Notes under the pieces: generated by a model
The model's input: the letters and a program-made list of their open reading frames with translations, nothing else
Database searches by the model: none
What the model was told of the DNA's origin: nothing
Position numbers and translations under genes: made by a program
Shown: positions 1 through 7,178 of the stretch, one piece after another
Layout of the letters: every line of letters starts with the position of its first letter
Position numbering within the stretch: position 1 is the first letter of the stretch
Assembly: GCA_031972835.1 (NCBI GenBank)
Contig: DALYDX010000018.1
Coordinates: 1 to 14,790, forward strand
Reading direction: 5' to 3'
DNA: 14,790 nt
DNA from: CAZLWF01 sp031972835
GTDB taxonomy: Bacteria > Patescibacteriota > Minisyncoccia > Phycocordibacterales > UBA9973

Positions 1-596
1 AGGAAAAATCCCATACCCATCATAAGTTTCAAGTCTCCAAAGCCCATGAGTCTACCTTTTGATAATAGCCAGAGAATATAGAAAGGTAGCGGGATGAAAA
101 TACCAGCAAATGCATCCAGGAGTGTCGGGATGGCAATGCCGTGTGCGTTTACAAACATTCCCAAGAAAGCGACTGCGATAAAAGTGTATACAAGGGCATT
201 TGGGATTATCTTGTGACGGATATCGTAGACTGCGATGACGATAAGTACAGATGACATGAACATCGCATATATAAGCGGAGAAACTGTAGCAAAAGAGATC
301 ACGTCTGAACTCAAGAATTTATTGGCGAGAAATACAAATATGAATGCAGTCGAGATCTCGACTAGCGGATACTGAATCGAAATCTTTGATTTACATGTTC
401 TGCATTTACCACCGAGAAATATATAACTAAATATTGGAAAAAGTTCATACCAATGAAGTGTCTTGCCACAAGATAAACACATAGACCTACCACCGAGTCC
501 CCAACCAGTCTGATATCTGTATATGACCACGTTCAAAAAACTTCCGATAAAAAGTCCGAGGACGAAGATTATGAAGAGTGGTAAAAATGTATACAT
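1..596 (-). CDS. pilD: Prepilin peptidase PilD (type IV leader peptidase), 3' end cut by window
   Basis: This membrane aspartyl protease cleaves the leader of type IV prepilins and N-methylates the new N-terminus. Reading the minus strand from the ATG at 596 gives 198 residues before the window edge, with no stop. The N-terminal domain carries GSFLNVVIYR (about 18-27) and two CxxC pairs (C40/C43 and C65/C68), the zinc-binding signature of the bifunctional peptidase/methylase. The first catalytic aspartate lies in YDIRHKIIPN (D125) and the second in GFGDLK (D188). Several hydrophobic segments lie before, between and after these motifs. The protein is nearly complete; the usual family length is about 230-290 residues. 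The start lies 6 bases after the stop of the upstream prepilin, so the two are almost certainly co-transcribed. Its substrates are probably the two prepilins encoded just upstream. The identification is secure. Confidence 0.95.
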   Translation of the reverse strand, partial: MYTFLPLFIIFVLGLFIGSFLNVVIYRYQTGWGLGGRSMCLSCGKTLHWYELFPIFSYIFLGGKCRTCKSKISIQYPLVEISTAFIFVFLANKFLSSDVISFATVSPLIYAMFMSSVLIVIAVYDIRHKIIPNALVYTFIAVAFLGMFVNAHGIAIPTLLDAFAGIFIPLPFYILWLLSKGRLMGFGDLKLMMGMGFF

Positions 597-602
597 GAAT
601 TT

Positions 603-1121
603 TTATGGTACTAGGTCGTAACACTTACCTCCGGCGGGTTCAACTACAGTACCTTTACAAGATTGTATATCGTCACCACGAATAGAGTCAGCATTAAAGC
701 CAGTGATGTTCCCGCATAAATTCCCAGGAGGCACTAGAGCAAGTACACCAGTGTTTGTAGAACTAAAATCTTTATCATTATTTAACACAACGTTATTCTT
801 TTCAAGTGTGACACCTATGTGATATGACCCACATTGTGGAGCTGCACCATTTAACCCTATATAGTAAACATTATCTGGTAGCTCTGGAATATATATCGGT
901 ACAAGAGAAGTAGATGTTTGTGGATAATACCCATTTGTATTATAGAAAATATTTATCGCATTAATCATTGATTTCATTTCTGTAATTTTTTTTGTGTCAC
1001 GACCTGCAGCACGAGCAGATGAAACCGAAGCAAATATAATGCCAGCGAGGATACCTATAATGGCTATAACGATCAAAAGCTCAAGCAATGTAAAACCTTT
1101 AAAGTATTTATTATTTTTCAT
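603..1121 (-). CDS. Type IV prepilin-like protein (minor pilin or pseudopilin)
   Basis: The 172-residue precursor has a class III (type IV) leader: MKNNKYFKG, then cleavage after G9 and a mature N-terminus FTLLELLIVIAIIGILAGII. The conserved Glu at mature position 5 is E14. The hydrophobic helix is followed by a polar globular domain with four cysteines (C97, C136, C155, C167), probably in two disulfides. It has its own probable promoter at 1152-1160 and lies 6 bases upstream of pilD, so expression of this pilin is coupled to its processing enzyme. Beyond the first 35 residues it shares little with the neighbouring pilin at 1232-1705, so it is probably a minor or tip pilin rather than a recent duplicate. 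That role is inferred; membership of the prepilin family is clear. No Shine-Dalgarno is visible before the ATG. Confidence 0.9.
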   Translation of the reverse strand: MKNNKYFKGFTLLELLIVIAIIGILAGIIFASVSSARAAGRDTKKITEMKSMINAINIFYNTNGYYPQTSTSLVPIYIPELPDNVYYIGLNGAAPQCGSYHIGVTLEKNNVVLNNDKDFSSTNTGVLALVPPGNLCGNITGFNADSIRGDDIQSCKGTVVEPAGGKCYDLVP

Positions 1122-1151
1122 GAAATTAATTAAGGTAATAAAGTTGTAACT

Positions 1152-1160
1152 ATTATATCA
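1152..1160 (-). promoter_or_regulatory. Extended -10 promoter element of the second pilin/pilD unit
   Basis: On the minus strand the sequence reads TGATATAAT, a perfect TGn extended -10 with consensus TATAAT. It lies about 30 bases before the ATG at 1121 and directly after the terminator of the upstream pilin, exactly where a separate promoter would be needed. No good -35 was found, which extended -10 promoters often lack. The same nine bases occur before pilM. Confidence 0.55.
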
Positions 1161-1169
1161 TGCATATAG

Positions 1170-1207
1170 AAAAACAAAATCACCTAGACTAAGCAAGGTG
1201 ATTTTGT
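1170..1207 (-). terminator. Rho-independent terminator of the major-type pilin
   Basis: A 12-bp perfect stem (1174-1185 with 1196-1207, ACAAAATCACCT and its complement) encloses a 10-base loop. On the minus strand it is followed by TTTTC. It begins 24 bases after the stop of the pilin gene at 1232 and ends before the promoter of the next pilin, so it separates two transcription units. Confidence 0.8.
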
Positions 1208-1231
1208 AAATAAAGTTAAACTAAAACTGTA

Positions 1232-1705
1232 TTAAGATGCTGGACAAACCACAGCAGCCCCCATACTAGCTGATATAGGTCTTGCAGCACCTGTACTATC
1301 TACACAGAACATTATTGCACCTGCAACTGCTGACTTCAACGGAGCCTCAGCTGCCCATGCAGATCCTGTAGGAGTTCCCCCGACGTTACATGTTGCAGTA
1401 GTTGCAGAGCCTGTACCGTTAACAGTTACAGAAGTTATAGCACTATTGTAAGCTTTGCCTGCAGCCAATACACCAGCATTAATTGTTCCAGTTCCAATTG
1501 CACAAACTCCTGTGTATGTACTAGCAGTGTCATAAAACAACTCTGCTTGCGCGCGAACATTAGACAAGTTTGCCTTAACCGCAGCGTCTGCACCCTTTGT
1601 ACGTGCTGTGTTAAGTGAAGCCAAAACTACTGAAGCTAGAATACCGATGATTGCGATAACAACCAAGAGTTCTATAAGTGTGAAACCTTTGTTTTTTTGT
1701 GTCAT
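1232..1705 (-). CDS. pilA: Type IV prepilin, probable major pilin
   Basis: The 157-residue precursor has a short positive leader MTQKNKG, then mature FTLIELLVVIAIIGILASVV, with the invariant Glu at mature position 5 (E12). PilD would cleave after G7 and leave about 150 residues. The C-terminal domain is rich in Ala, Gly, Thr and Ser and carries four cysteines (C68, C106, C134, C154). The gene stands alone between a promoter (-10 at 1740-1745) and a strong terminator (1170-1207). This fits a highly expressed structural subunit, which is why I prefer it over the downstream prepilin as the major pilin. It is separated from pilC by the plus-strand gene at 1902-4859, although pilC and pilA are usually adjacent in this kind of locus. 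The family is certain; major-pilin status is inferred. Confidence 0.92.
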   Translation of the reverse strand: MTQKNKGFTLIELLVVIAIIGILASVVLASLNTARTKGADAAVKANLSNVRAQAELFYDTASTYTGVCAIGTGTINAGVLAAGKAYNSAITSVTVNGTGSATTATCNVGGTPTGSAWAAEAPLKSAVAGAIMFCVDSTGAARPISASMGAAVVCPAS

Positions 1706-1739
1706 ATAAAATAAAACTTTTTAAAAATTTGTCGCTTTC

Positions 1740-1745
1740 ATTATA
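1740..1745 (-). promoter_or_regulatory. -10 element of the major-type pilin promoter
   Basis: The minus strand reads CGATATAATG, giving a consensus TATAAT whose proximal edge lies 34 bases before the ATG at 1705. No convincing -35 hexamer lies 16-18 bases upstream. The box sits inside a loose inverted repeat (GTCGC at 1731-1735 and GCGAC at 1752-1756) that could be an operator, but the stem is only five base pairs. Confidence 0.45.
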
Positions 1746-1901
1746 TCGATTGCGACGGCGACCTTATTTGTAATGTCTAAAGTATACCATGAAAGGGTTT
1801 CCCCCTTGTAAAACCCCTAGATGTGGATAAATGGGTATTATTTGGTGCCTGTTTTTACTGTAAAATAAAGGATATTTTCTTTAACAAAAAAATACTGAAA
1901 A

Positions 1902-4859
1902 ATGAAAAAACTGATTCTCACAAATGTGTTGATGCTTATACTTGCGTCCACAATTTTTTCACAAGTCGTCCCTGACGGCTATTATGTCGACGGATATGAT
2001 TATCCTTTACACAACAAAGGTTACGATGTTTTTGGCAATGAAATCATAGTTCTTGAATTTATTGATCCGGAAATAAATAATATTTATCCTGGTTACGCAA
2101 CTTATTCTCCTGACAGAGAATGTTCTGGGCCATACTGTGGTGCACCAGATACTGTATCAAATCATGGTGATGTAGGTGAGTTCAACGGGATAGCGATCCA
2201 TGACGGCGAAGATCTAAATATAGGATCAGGCACAGATGATGCAGGAGAAGAAATATCTGTCGTTGCAAATGGACAAGTCGTAGCTATCTTACTTGTGAAC
2301 AACGCCGGAGGCCCTTTAGCCTTTGGTTGGATGATGGTAGTGAGGCATTGTGAACCCGATGGAACATTTCATCACTCGACTTACAAACATATTACAACGC
2401 TTGATAGTATTTCAGGTGGTATATGTATGACTGAAAGTGCATTTACTGTACAGGTCGGTGATTGGGTTTTACGTGGTCAACCTATTGCAAGAATAGCGAC
2501 TGGTTTTACAAATCCTAGTAATGCAACACATCTTCATTTTGAAATGAGGGATACGACTTTCTACTACACAACTCCTGCTAGTCTGTATGAGCGAGATAAT
2601 GGTAGACATTCCTATGGTGGATTTGTAGATTGTGTGACCCCTTGTAGCAACAGTGGACTTCACTTTGCTGGTTATATGGATTCCTCTCAAGTGAGAATTG
2701 CATATAACAACATGCAGAGGGATGGGATTATAGATCCTTCAGATTTCATAGAAAACCACCGACCGAGTACATACAGCCCCTTTGCAGTTGCACCTGAAAT
2801 TGAGTGGCAGAATACAATTGGTGGGTCAAACTCTGAATCTATAGCCCTGGTCTCACAAGTCGAAGATGGTGGATATATAGTAGGAGGCACATCATCTTCA
2901 AATATTTCAGGAGATAAAACATCAAATACATTTGGAGGAGACGATTATTGGATCACTAAAATTAATTCAAGTGGAAATGTAATATGGGATAAAACAATCG
3001 GTGGAAATTCAGGAGATAGTTTTAGATTTCTAGTGCAAGCCTCTGATGGAGGATATATACTAGGCGGATTCTCACATTCAGAAGTATCAGGTTCAAAAAC
3101 TCAAGCCAACATAGGAGCAGACGATTATTGGATCATAAAAACTGACTTGAACGGAAATATAATTTGGGACAAGGTATATGGCGGAAATGATCAAGATTAC
3201 TTATTGTCCATAGATAAAACTTCTGACGGAGGATATATATTAGGAGGATATAGTAGCTCAAACGCTTCTGGAAATAAAACAGAAGATGTCATAGGAGGCT
3301 TAGACTATTGGATTGTAAAAATAAACAGTTCCGGGATTATCGAATGGCAAAAAACCATTGGTGGGAACAGTGACGACATCTTGATTGATATAAAAGAGGT
3401 ATCAGATGGTGGCTATATACTCTGCGGGATTTCCGCATCTGGTATAAGTGGTAACAAAACTGAAGAAAATATCGGACAAGGAGACTACTGGATTGTAAAA
3501 GTAAATTCTACTGGTGATGTAATATGGGACAAGACGATTGGTGGGACTTTTTCAGATAATGCATACAGTATAAAACAAACCTTTGATGGTGGATATATTA
3601 TCGGTGGATTCTCAAATTCTGGTATCTCAGGTGACAAAACCGAACCTTGTCTTGGTAATGATGATTTCTGGGTTGTAAAAATAAATAATATCGGAAATAT
3701 TGAATGGCAGAATACAATTGGTGGAAGTTATTACGATAGAGCATTTTGTGCTAACCAAACTACAGATGGAGGCTACATAATAATAGGCAGTTCTAATTCA
3801 GCACTAGAAGATGACAAGACGGAAGCTTCAGATGGATATGAAGATTATTGGGTAATTAAATTGAATAATATAGGAGAAATACAGTGGCAAAGTACTCTCG
3901 GAGGGTCAACTGAGGACATTCCATATAGTGTCGAACAAACATCCGATGGCGGATATATATTAGGAGGAGTTTCACACTCAAATATATCTGCAGACAAAGA
4001 CGAAAATGGTCTTGGAGAATATGATTACTGGGTAATAAAACTAGCTGGTACTTGTACGCCAAACACCGAAACCTGCAACTCTCTCGATGATGATTGCGAT
4101 GGATTAGTGGATGATAGTATAAGTATTTCTATCACCATAGATGCTTTAGGTCCTATAACTTTTTGCCAAGGTAGTAGTATTGTTCTCACTGCTACACATA
4201 CCGGAACATCAGTTCAGTGGTACAAAAATGGAACAGCGATATTGGGGGCAACTTCTCTTTTCTATACTGCATCTACAAGTGGTTCATATACTTGTATTAC
4301 CACAGCACCATGCGCAACTGCTACATCAAGTCCAATTACTATAACTGTAAACAAAAATCCTACTGCGACAATCACTGCCGGAGGAACAACAACTTTTTGT
4401 GCTGGTGGAAGTGTAATCTTAACTGCAAACGCAGGTGGGGGTTTGAGCTACCAGTGGTACAAAGGCGCAGCGGCTATAGCTGGTGCTACGAGTATAAATT
4501 ACACAGCAACATTAGCGGGAAATTACAAATGTCGTGTAACCAAAACAGCAACCGGCTGTTTTAAAAATTCAAATGTAATTACTGTGTCAGTCCCTTGTAA
4601 GAAAGGTACTGAAACTGACAATTTTGTTTTATATCCGAATCCAGCTTCAGGTGAAATTTATATAAATCTAGATAATCCGAAATTCAAAAGTTTAGATATT
4701 GTGATTTCAAATAATACAGGACAAGTCGTATTACAAAAAAATACAAATGAAGATGGTTCTGTCGTATTAGATATCTCAAAATTACCGCAGAGTTTGTATT
4801 TATTAAATATACAAATAAACGGGTACATCATTTATTCAGAAAAATTCATTGTTCAATAA
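1902..4859 (+). CDS. Secreted multidomain M23 metallopeptidase with 7 x 60-residue propeller repeats and T9SS C-terminal sorting domain
   Basis: The 985-residue protein has these parts in order. A Sec signal peptide covers 1-20 (cleavage likely at S20/Q21). An M23/LytM-like peptidase domain spans about 85-217 with zinc ligands H100 and D104 (HDGED) and H212 in HLHFE, plus H210 and the YKH histidine H163, so it looks catalytically intact. Seven repeats of exactly 60 residues span 301 to about 714 (W at 302, 362, 422, 482, 542, 602, 662; core DGGYIxxG and DYWxxK). A MopE-like motif CNSLDDDCDGLVDD lies at 725-738. Two Ig-like domains span about 746-816 and 820-897. A Por/T9SS type A sorting domain covers about 906-985 (YPNP motif). 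M23 enzymes cut peptidoglycan cross-bridges or peptides; the actual substrate is unknown. Arginine is mostly AGA/AGG (9 of 13), unlike pilC. The architecture is Bacteroidota-like, suggesting transfer. There is no Shine-Dalgarno before the ATG. Confidence 0.9.
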   Translation: MKKLILTNVLMLILASTIFSQVVPDGYYVDGYDYPLHNKGYDVFGNEIIVLEFIDPEINNIYPGYATYSPDRECSGPYCGAPDTVSNHGDVGEFNGIAIHDGEDLNIGSGTDDAGEEISVVANGQVVAILLVNNAGGPLAFGWMMVVRHCEPDGTFHHSTYKHITTLDSISGGICMTESAFTVQVGDWVLRGQPIARIATGFTNPSNATHLHFEMRDTTFYYTTPASLYERDNGRHSYGGFVDCVTPCSNSGLHFAGYMDSSQVRIAYNNMQRDGIIDPSDFIENHRPSTYSPFAVAPEIEWQNTIGGSNSESIALVSQVEDGGYIVGGTSSSNISGDKTSNTFGGDDYWITKINSSGNVIWDKTIGGNSGDSFRFLVQASDGGYILGGFSHSEVSGSKTQANIGADDYWIIKTDLNGNIIWDKVYGGNDQDYLLSIDKTSDGGYILGGYSSSNASGNKTEDVIGGLDYWIVKINSSGIIEWQKTIGGNSDDILIDIKEVSDGGYILCGISASGISGNKTEENIGQGDYWIVKVNSTGDVIWDKTIGGTFSDNAYSIKQTFDGGYIIGGFSNSGISGDKTEPCLGNDDFWVVKINNIGNIEWQNTIGGSYYDRAFCANQTTDGGYIIIGSSNSALEDDKTEASDGYEDYWVIKLNNIGEIQWQSTLGGSTEDIPYSVEQTSDGGYILGGVSHSNISADKDENGLGEYDYWVIKLAGTCTPNTETCNSLDDDCDGLVDDSISISITIDALGPITFCQGSSIVLTATHTGTSVQWYKNGTAILGATSLFYTASTSGSYTCITTAPCATATSSPITITVNKNPTATITAGGTTTFCAGGSVILTANAGGGLSYQWYKGAAAIAGATSINYTATLAGNYKCRVTKTATGCFKNSNVITVSVPCKKGTETDNFVLYPNPASGEIYINLDNPKFKSLDIVISNNTGQVVLQKNTNEDGSVVLDISKLPQSLYLLNIQINGYIIYSEKFIVQ
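2802..4061 (+). repeat. Seven in-frame tandem coding repeats, 180 bp period
   Basis: Residues 301-720 of the secreted protein divide into seven units of exactly 60 codons with no insertions or deletions. Each has a Trp at unit position 2, IGG or similar at 6-8, DGGYI at 22-26, a DYW or DFW triplet at 48-50 and a K at 53. The units have diverged at DNA level (synonymous and conservative changes), so this is an old array under selection, not a fresh expansion. The seven-fold count and Trp spacing suggest a closed seven-bladed beta-propeller. Confidence 0.85.
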
Positions 4860-4864
4860 GAACG

Positions 4865-4894
4865 AAAAGCTCCGCAAAATTGCGGAGCTTTTTT
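4865..4894 (+). terminator. Hairpin terminator between convergent secreted-protein gene and pilC, possibly bidirectional
   Basis: An 11-bp stem AAAAGCTCCGC (4865-4875) pairs with GCGGAGCTTTT (4882-4892) around a six-base loop. It is followed by T-rich sequence on the plus strand (six T in 4889-4894). It lies 5 bases after the plus-strand stop at 4859 and 12 bases past the minus-strand pilC stop at 4907. With A-runs on its left it may also act on the minus strand. Confidence 0.85.
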
Positions 4895-4906
4895 ATTTCA
4901 ATTTTT

Positions 4907-6109
4907 TTATTGTATCCCTCCCGCGATGTTGTAGATCGGTACAAGCACAGATGCGAGGAGTACGCCTACACCAAGTCCGAGTGCGACGATCATGATAGGC
5001 TCGATGAGAGACACGAGTGTATCCACTGCATCATCCACTTCACGCTTGTAGAACTTTGCCAAAGTTTTCAAGATACTTCCAAGTGATCCAGTCTCCTCAC
5101 CCACCTTCACCATTTGCACCAAAATCGGTGGTATCGGTTCGTGTTTTGCTAGCGCATCTGAGAGCGATGAACCACCTTTCACATCTTCTTCTGCATGTTT
5201 CAAAATCTCTGAATATACGCGGTTACCTACCACATCTCCTGTGATCTCGATCGAACGCACGATAGATATACCCGAGGACAGCATCGTATCCAAGTTGTCG
5301 GCAATACGTGCGAGATATAGTTTCTTGAAAAGTTTTCCAACTACAGGAAAAGAGAGTTTCAATCCGTCTAGGTATTGTTTACCAGAACTGCTTCGTGAAA
5401 GATACCAGACATAGAATCCAGCGATTACAAAAAATAACAGAACAAACAATCCATAGTTTACAAAGAAATCACTCGCACCAATAACAATCTTTGTATACAG
5501 AGGTATGTCTTGACCACTCTCGGTAATAATAGTTGAAAGTTTAGGTATAACAATCGTAAACATCAAGGACATAACTACTAGAAAAGTAAAGATCACAAAC
5601 GCAGGGTATATGAGTGCGTTACGTGTTTTTGAAGTTAGAGCGTAGTTACGATCCAGGTAGTCAGCCAGAAAGTTGAAAGTTTCGTTTAACTTACCACTCT
5701 CTTCACCGGCTTTAACCATGTTTACATAAAAGTTTGAGAAAACATCTGGATGTTTTGCGAGTGCTCCAGATATAGAATATCCAGCCTGCAAGTCGTCCAC
5801 AACCTGAACAAGATTACGAGACAGTAGCGGATTCTCAACGTTCGTCGCTAGAAGCGAGAAAGCTTTCAATGCAGACACCTGAGCTTCGAAAAGTGTTGCG
5901 ATCTGTCGAGATAGTATGACCACGTCTTTTGCTGGGACATGTTCGAACACAGCCATCTGCAAGAGTTGCTTTTCTTGTTCCCCTTTTATAGATACGACGA
6001 TAAATCCACGGCGCTGGAGTGCGGTAATAGCTAGGTCTTTAGATTGTGCATCTATAGAACCTTCCTTTTGCTCACCAGTATTTGAAACAACTTTGTATTT
6101 GAATGTCAT
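4907..6109 (-). CDS. pilC: Type IV pilus inner-membrane platform protein PilC (GspF family)
   Basis: PilC is the polytopic platform on which PilB and PilT act to add or remove pilin subunits. The 400-residue length is normal. The two T2SSF domains are visible as a duplicated pattern: GEESG at about 135-139 in the first and GEETG at about 337-341 in the second. Membrane segments are at about 168-188, 219-237 and 370-392. The start MTFKYKV is typical of the family. The ATG lies 8 bases after the pilT stop, so it is the last gene of the pilM-to-pilC run, and a hairpin follows at 4865-4894. All 11 arginine codons are CGN, which contrasts with the AGA/AGG-rich gene on the other side of that hairpin. 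Confidence 0.96.
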   Translation of the reverse strand: MTFKYKVVSNTGEQKEGSIDAQSKDLAITALQRRGFIVVSIKGEQEKQLLQMAVFEHVPAKDVVILSRQIATLFEAQVSALKAFSLLATNVENPLLSRNLVQVVDDLQAGYSISGALAKHPDVFSNFYVNMVKAGEESGKLNETFNFLADYLDRNYALTSKTRNALIYPAFVIFTFLVVMSLMFTIVIPKLSTIITESGQDIPLYTKIVIGASDFFVNYGLFVLLFFVIAGFYVWYLSRSSSGKQYLDGLKLSFPVVGKLFKKLYLARIADNLDTMLSSGISIVRSIEITGDVVGNRVYSEILKHAEEDVKGGSSLSDALAKHEPIPPILVQMVKVGEETGSLGSILKTLAKFYKREVDDAVDTLVSLIEPIMIVALGLGVGVLLASVLVPIYNIAGGIQ

Positions 6110-6117
6110 GTTTTATT

Positions 6118-7176
6118 TTATAGTAAGCGCTCGAGAGCCTTTGGATTAAGTGAGTAGAGGTATGCGTTGTCCATCGTGATCTGACCTGCACGTACAAGCT
6201 CGACAAGAGAGCGGTTCATATCGATCATGCCGTGTTCGTATCCAGTTTCAATAACTACATCTATCTCATGCGTGCGCTTTTCACGGATCAAGTTTTGCAC
6301 TGCATTGTTGTTTATCAAAAGCTCGTAGGCTGGAACAAGTCCACCGGTAATACATGGGATCAGACGCTGTGAAAATATACCGAGCAAACTCGACGCGAGT
6401 TGAACGCGAATCTGGTCTTGCTGACCAGCAGGAAAAGCGTCGATAATACGGTCGATAGTCTGAGATGCATTGTTCGTATGTAAAGTTGAAAATACCAAGT
6501 GTCCAGTTTCCGCTGCAGTAACAGCAGTAGAGATAGTCTCAGCATTACGCATCTCACCGATCAATATCACATTTACATCCTCGCGAAAAACTGACTTGAG
6601 TGCAGTATTGAAATCTTTTGTATCTATACCCACTTCACGTTGATCAATAATAGAATGCTTTGGTGTGTACATGTATTCTATCGGATCTTCGATTGTAACT
6701 ATGTGTTCAGCGCGTTCGTTGTTTATGAGATTCACCATAGATGCAAGAGTAGTGGATTTACCTTGACCAACTGGACCCACCACAAGGAAAAATCCTTGTT
6801 TCTTTTTAGCAAAAGTTTCTATGATTGGCGGAAGTCTAAGTTCGGAAATAGTTTTAACCTGTGGTATTAAACGCAGTGCTACACACGCAACACCTTTTGA
6901 AAAAGAAGCGTTACCACGTAAGCGTTCCTTGCCTTTGAAGTCATATGAGAAATCAATTTCTTGGTCTTCGATGAATTTTTTGTATTTCACATCATTCAAA
7001 AGCTCTTTCAAAATACCGAGTGAGTCTTCTTTTGTATACACACTATGCTTTACTAGAAAGTTCAACTGACCAGAAACTCTGATCGCTGGATAGCGAAGTC
7101 CTGCAATATGAAGATCAGATCCGCCTTCGCGAATAAGTGTGACCAATAATTCTTCGAGCTCTTTTGCGTAATCCAT
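6118..7176 (-). CDS. pilT: Type IV pilus retraction ATPase PilT
   Basis: PilT is a hexameric cytoplasmic ATPase that powers pilus depolymerisation for twitching and DNA uptake. The 352 residues match the family length. Visible motifs are GGSDLHI (18-24) in the N-terminal domain, Walker A GPVGQGKST (134-142), the Asp box IEDPIEY (162-168), the Walker B region VILIGEMR (203-210), the His box HLVFSTLH (226-233) and the PilT-type motif AVQNLIRE (292-299, family AIRNLIRE). The last motif favours PilT over PilB. Two departures stand out: the P-loop reads GPVGQGKS rather than GPTGSGKS, and the usual Asp after GEMR is Asn (N211). The core Gly, Lys, Ser and Glu are retained, so activity is likely. It starts 2 bases after the receiver gene and ends 8 bases before pilC. 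Confidence 0.95.
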   Translation of the reverse strand: MDYAKELEELLVTLIREGGSDLHIAGLRYPAIRVSGQLNFLVKHSVYTKEDSLGILKELLNDVKYKKFIEDQEIDFSYDFKGKERLRGNASFSKGVACVALRLIPQVKTISELRLPPIIETFAKKKQGFFLVVGPVGQGKSTTLASMVNLINNERAEHIVTIEDPIEYMYTPKHSIIDQREVGIDTKDFNTALKSVFREDVNVILIGEMRNAETISTAVTAAETGHLVFSTLHTNNASQTIDRIIDAFPAGQQDQIRVQLASSLLGIFSQRLIPCITGGLVPAYELLINNNAVQNLIREKRTHEIDVVIETGYEHGMIDMNRSLVELVRAGQITMDNAYLYSLNPKALERLL

Positions 7177-7178
7177 AT

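Noticed and set aside
1794..1817. Possible hairpin with GGGTTT and AAACCC upstream of the secreted-protein gene
   Set aside because: The stem is only six base pairs, alternative pairings compete, and there is no T-run, so it is not supported as a terminator or riboswitch.
1841..1878. Possible promoter for the secreted protein (TAAAAT at 1861-1866, or a Bacteroidota-type TTTG/TAnnTTTG pair)
   Set aside because: Spacing to any -35-like or TTTG element is wrong (13-16 bases) and the TAnnTTTG box is not matched, so no promoter is annotated.
2802..4061. Regular 180-bp repeats considered as a CRISPR array or minisatellite
   Set aside because: The units are fully coding, diverged at DNA level and conserved as protein; there are no short identical repeats with unique spacers.
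4217..4564. A 115-residue open frame on the plus strand within the secreted-protein gene
   Set aside because: It is out of frame with the clear Ig-like coding frame, rich in Cys, Asn and Tyr without a recognisable pattern, and is a shadow.
6118..7176. Calling this ATPase PilU or a second PilB
   Set aside because: The AVQNLIRE motif and the 352-residue length match PilT, and no other PilT copy is present in the window.
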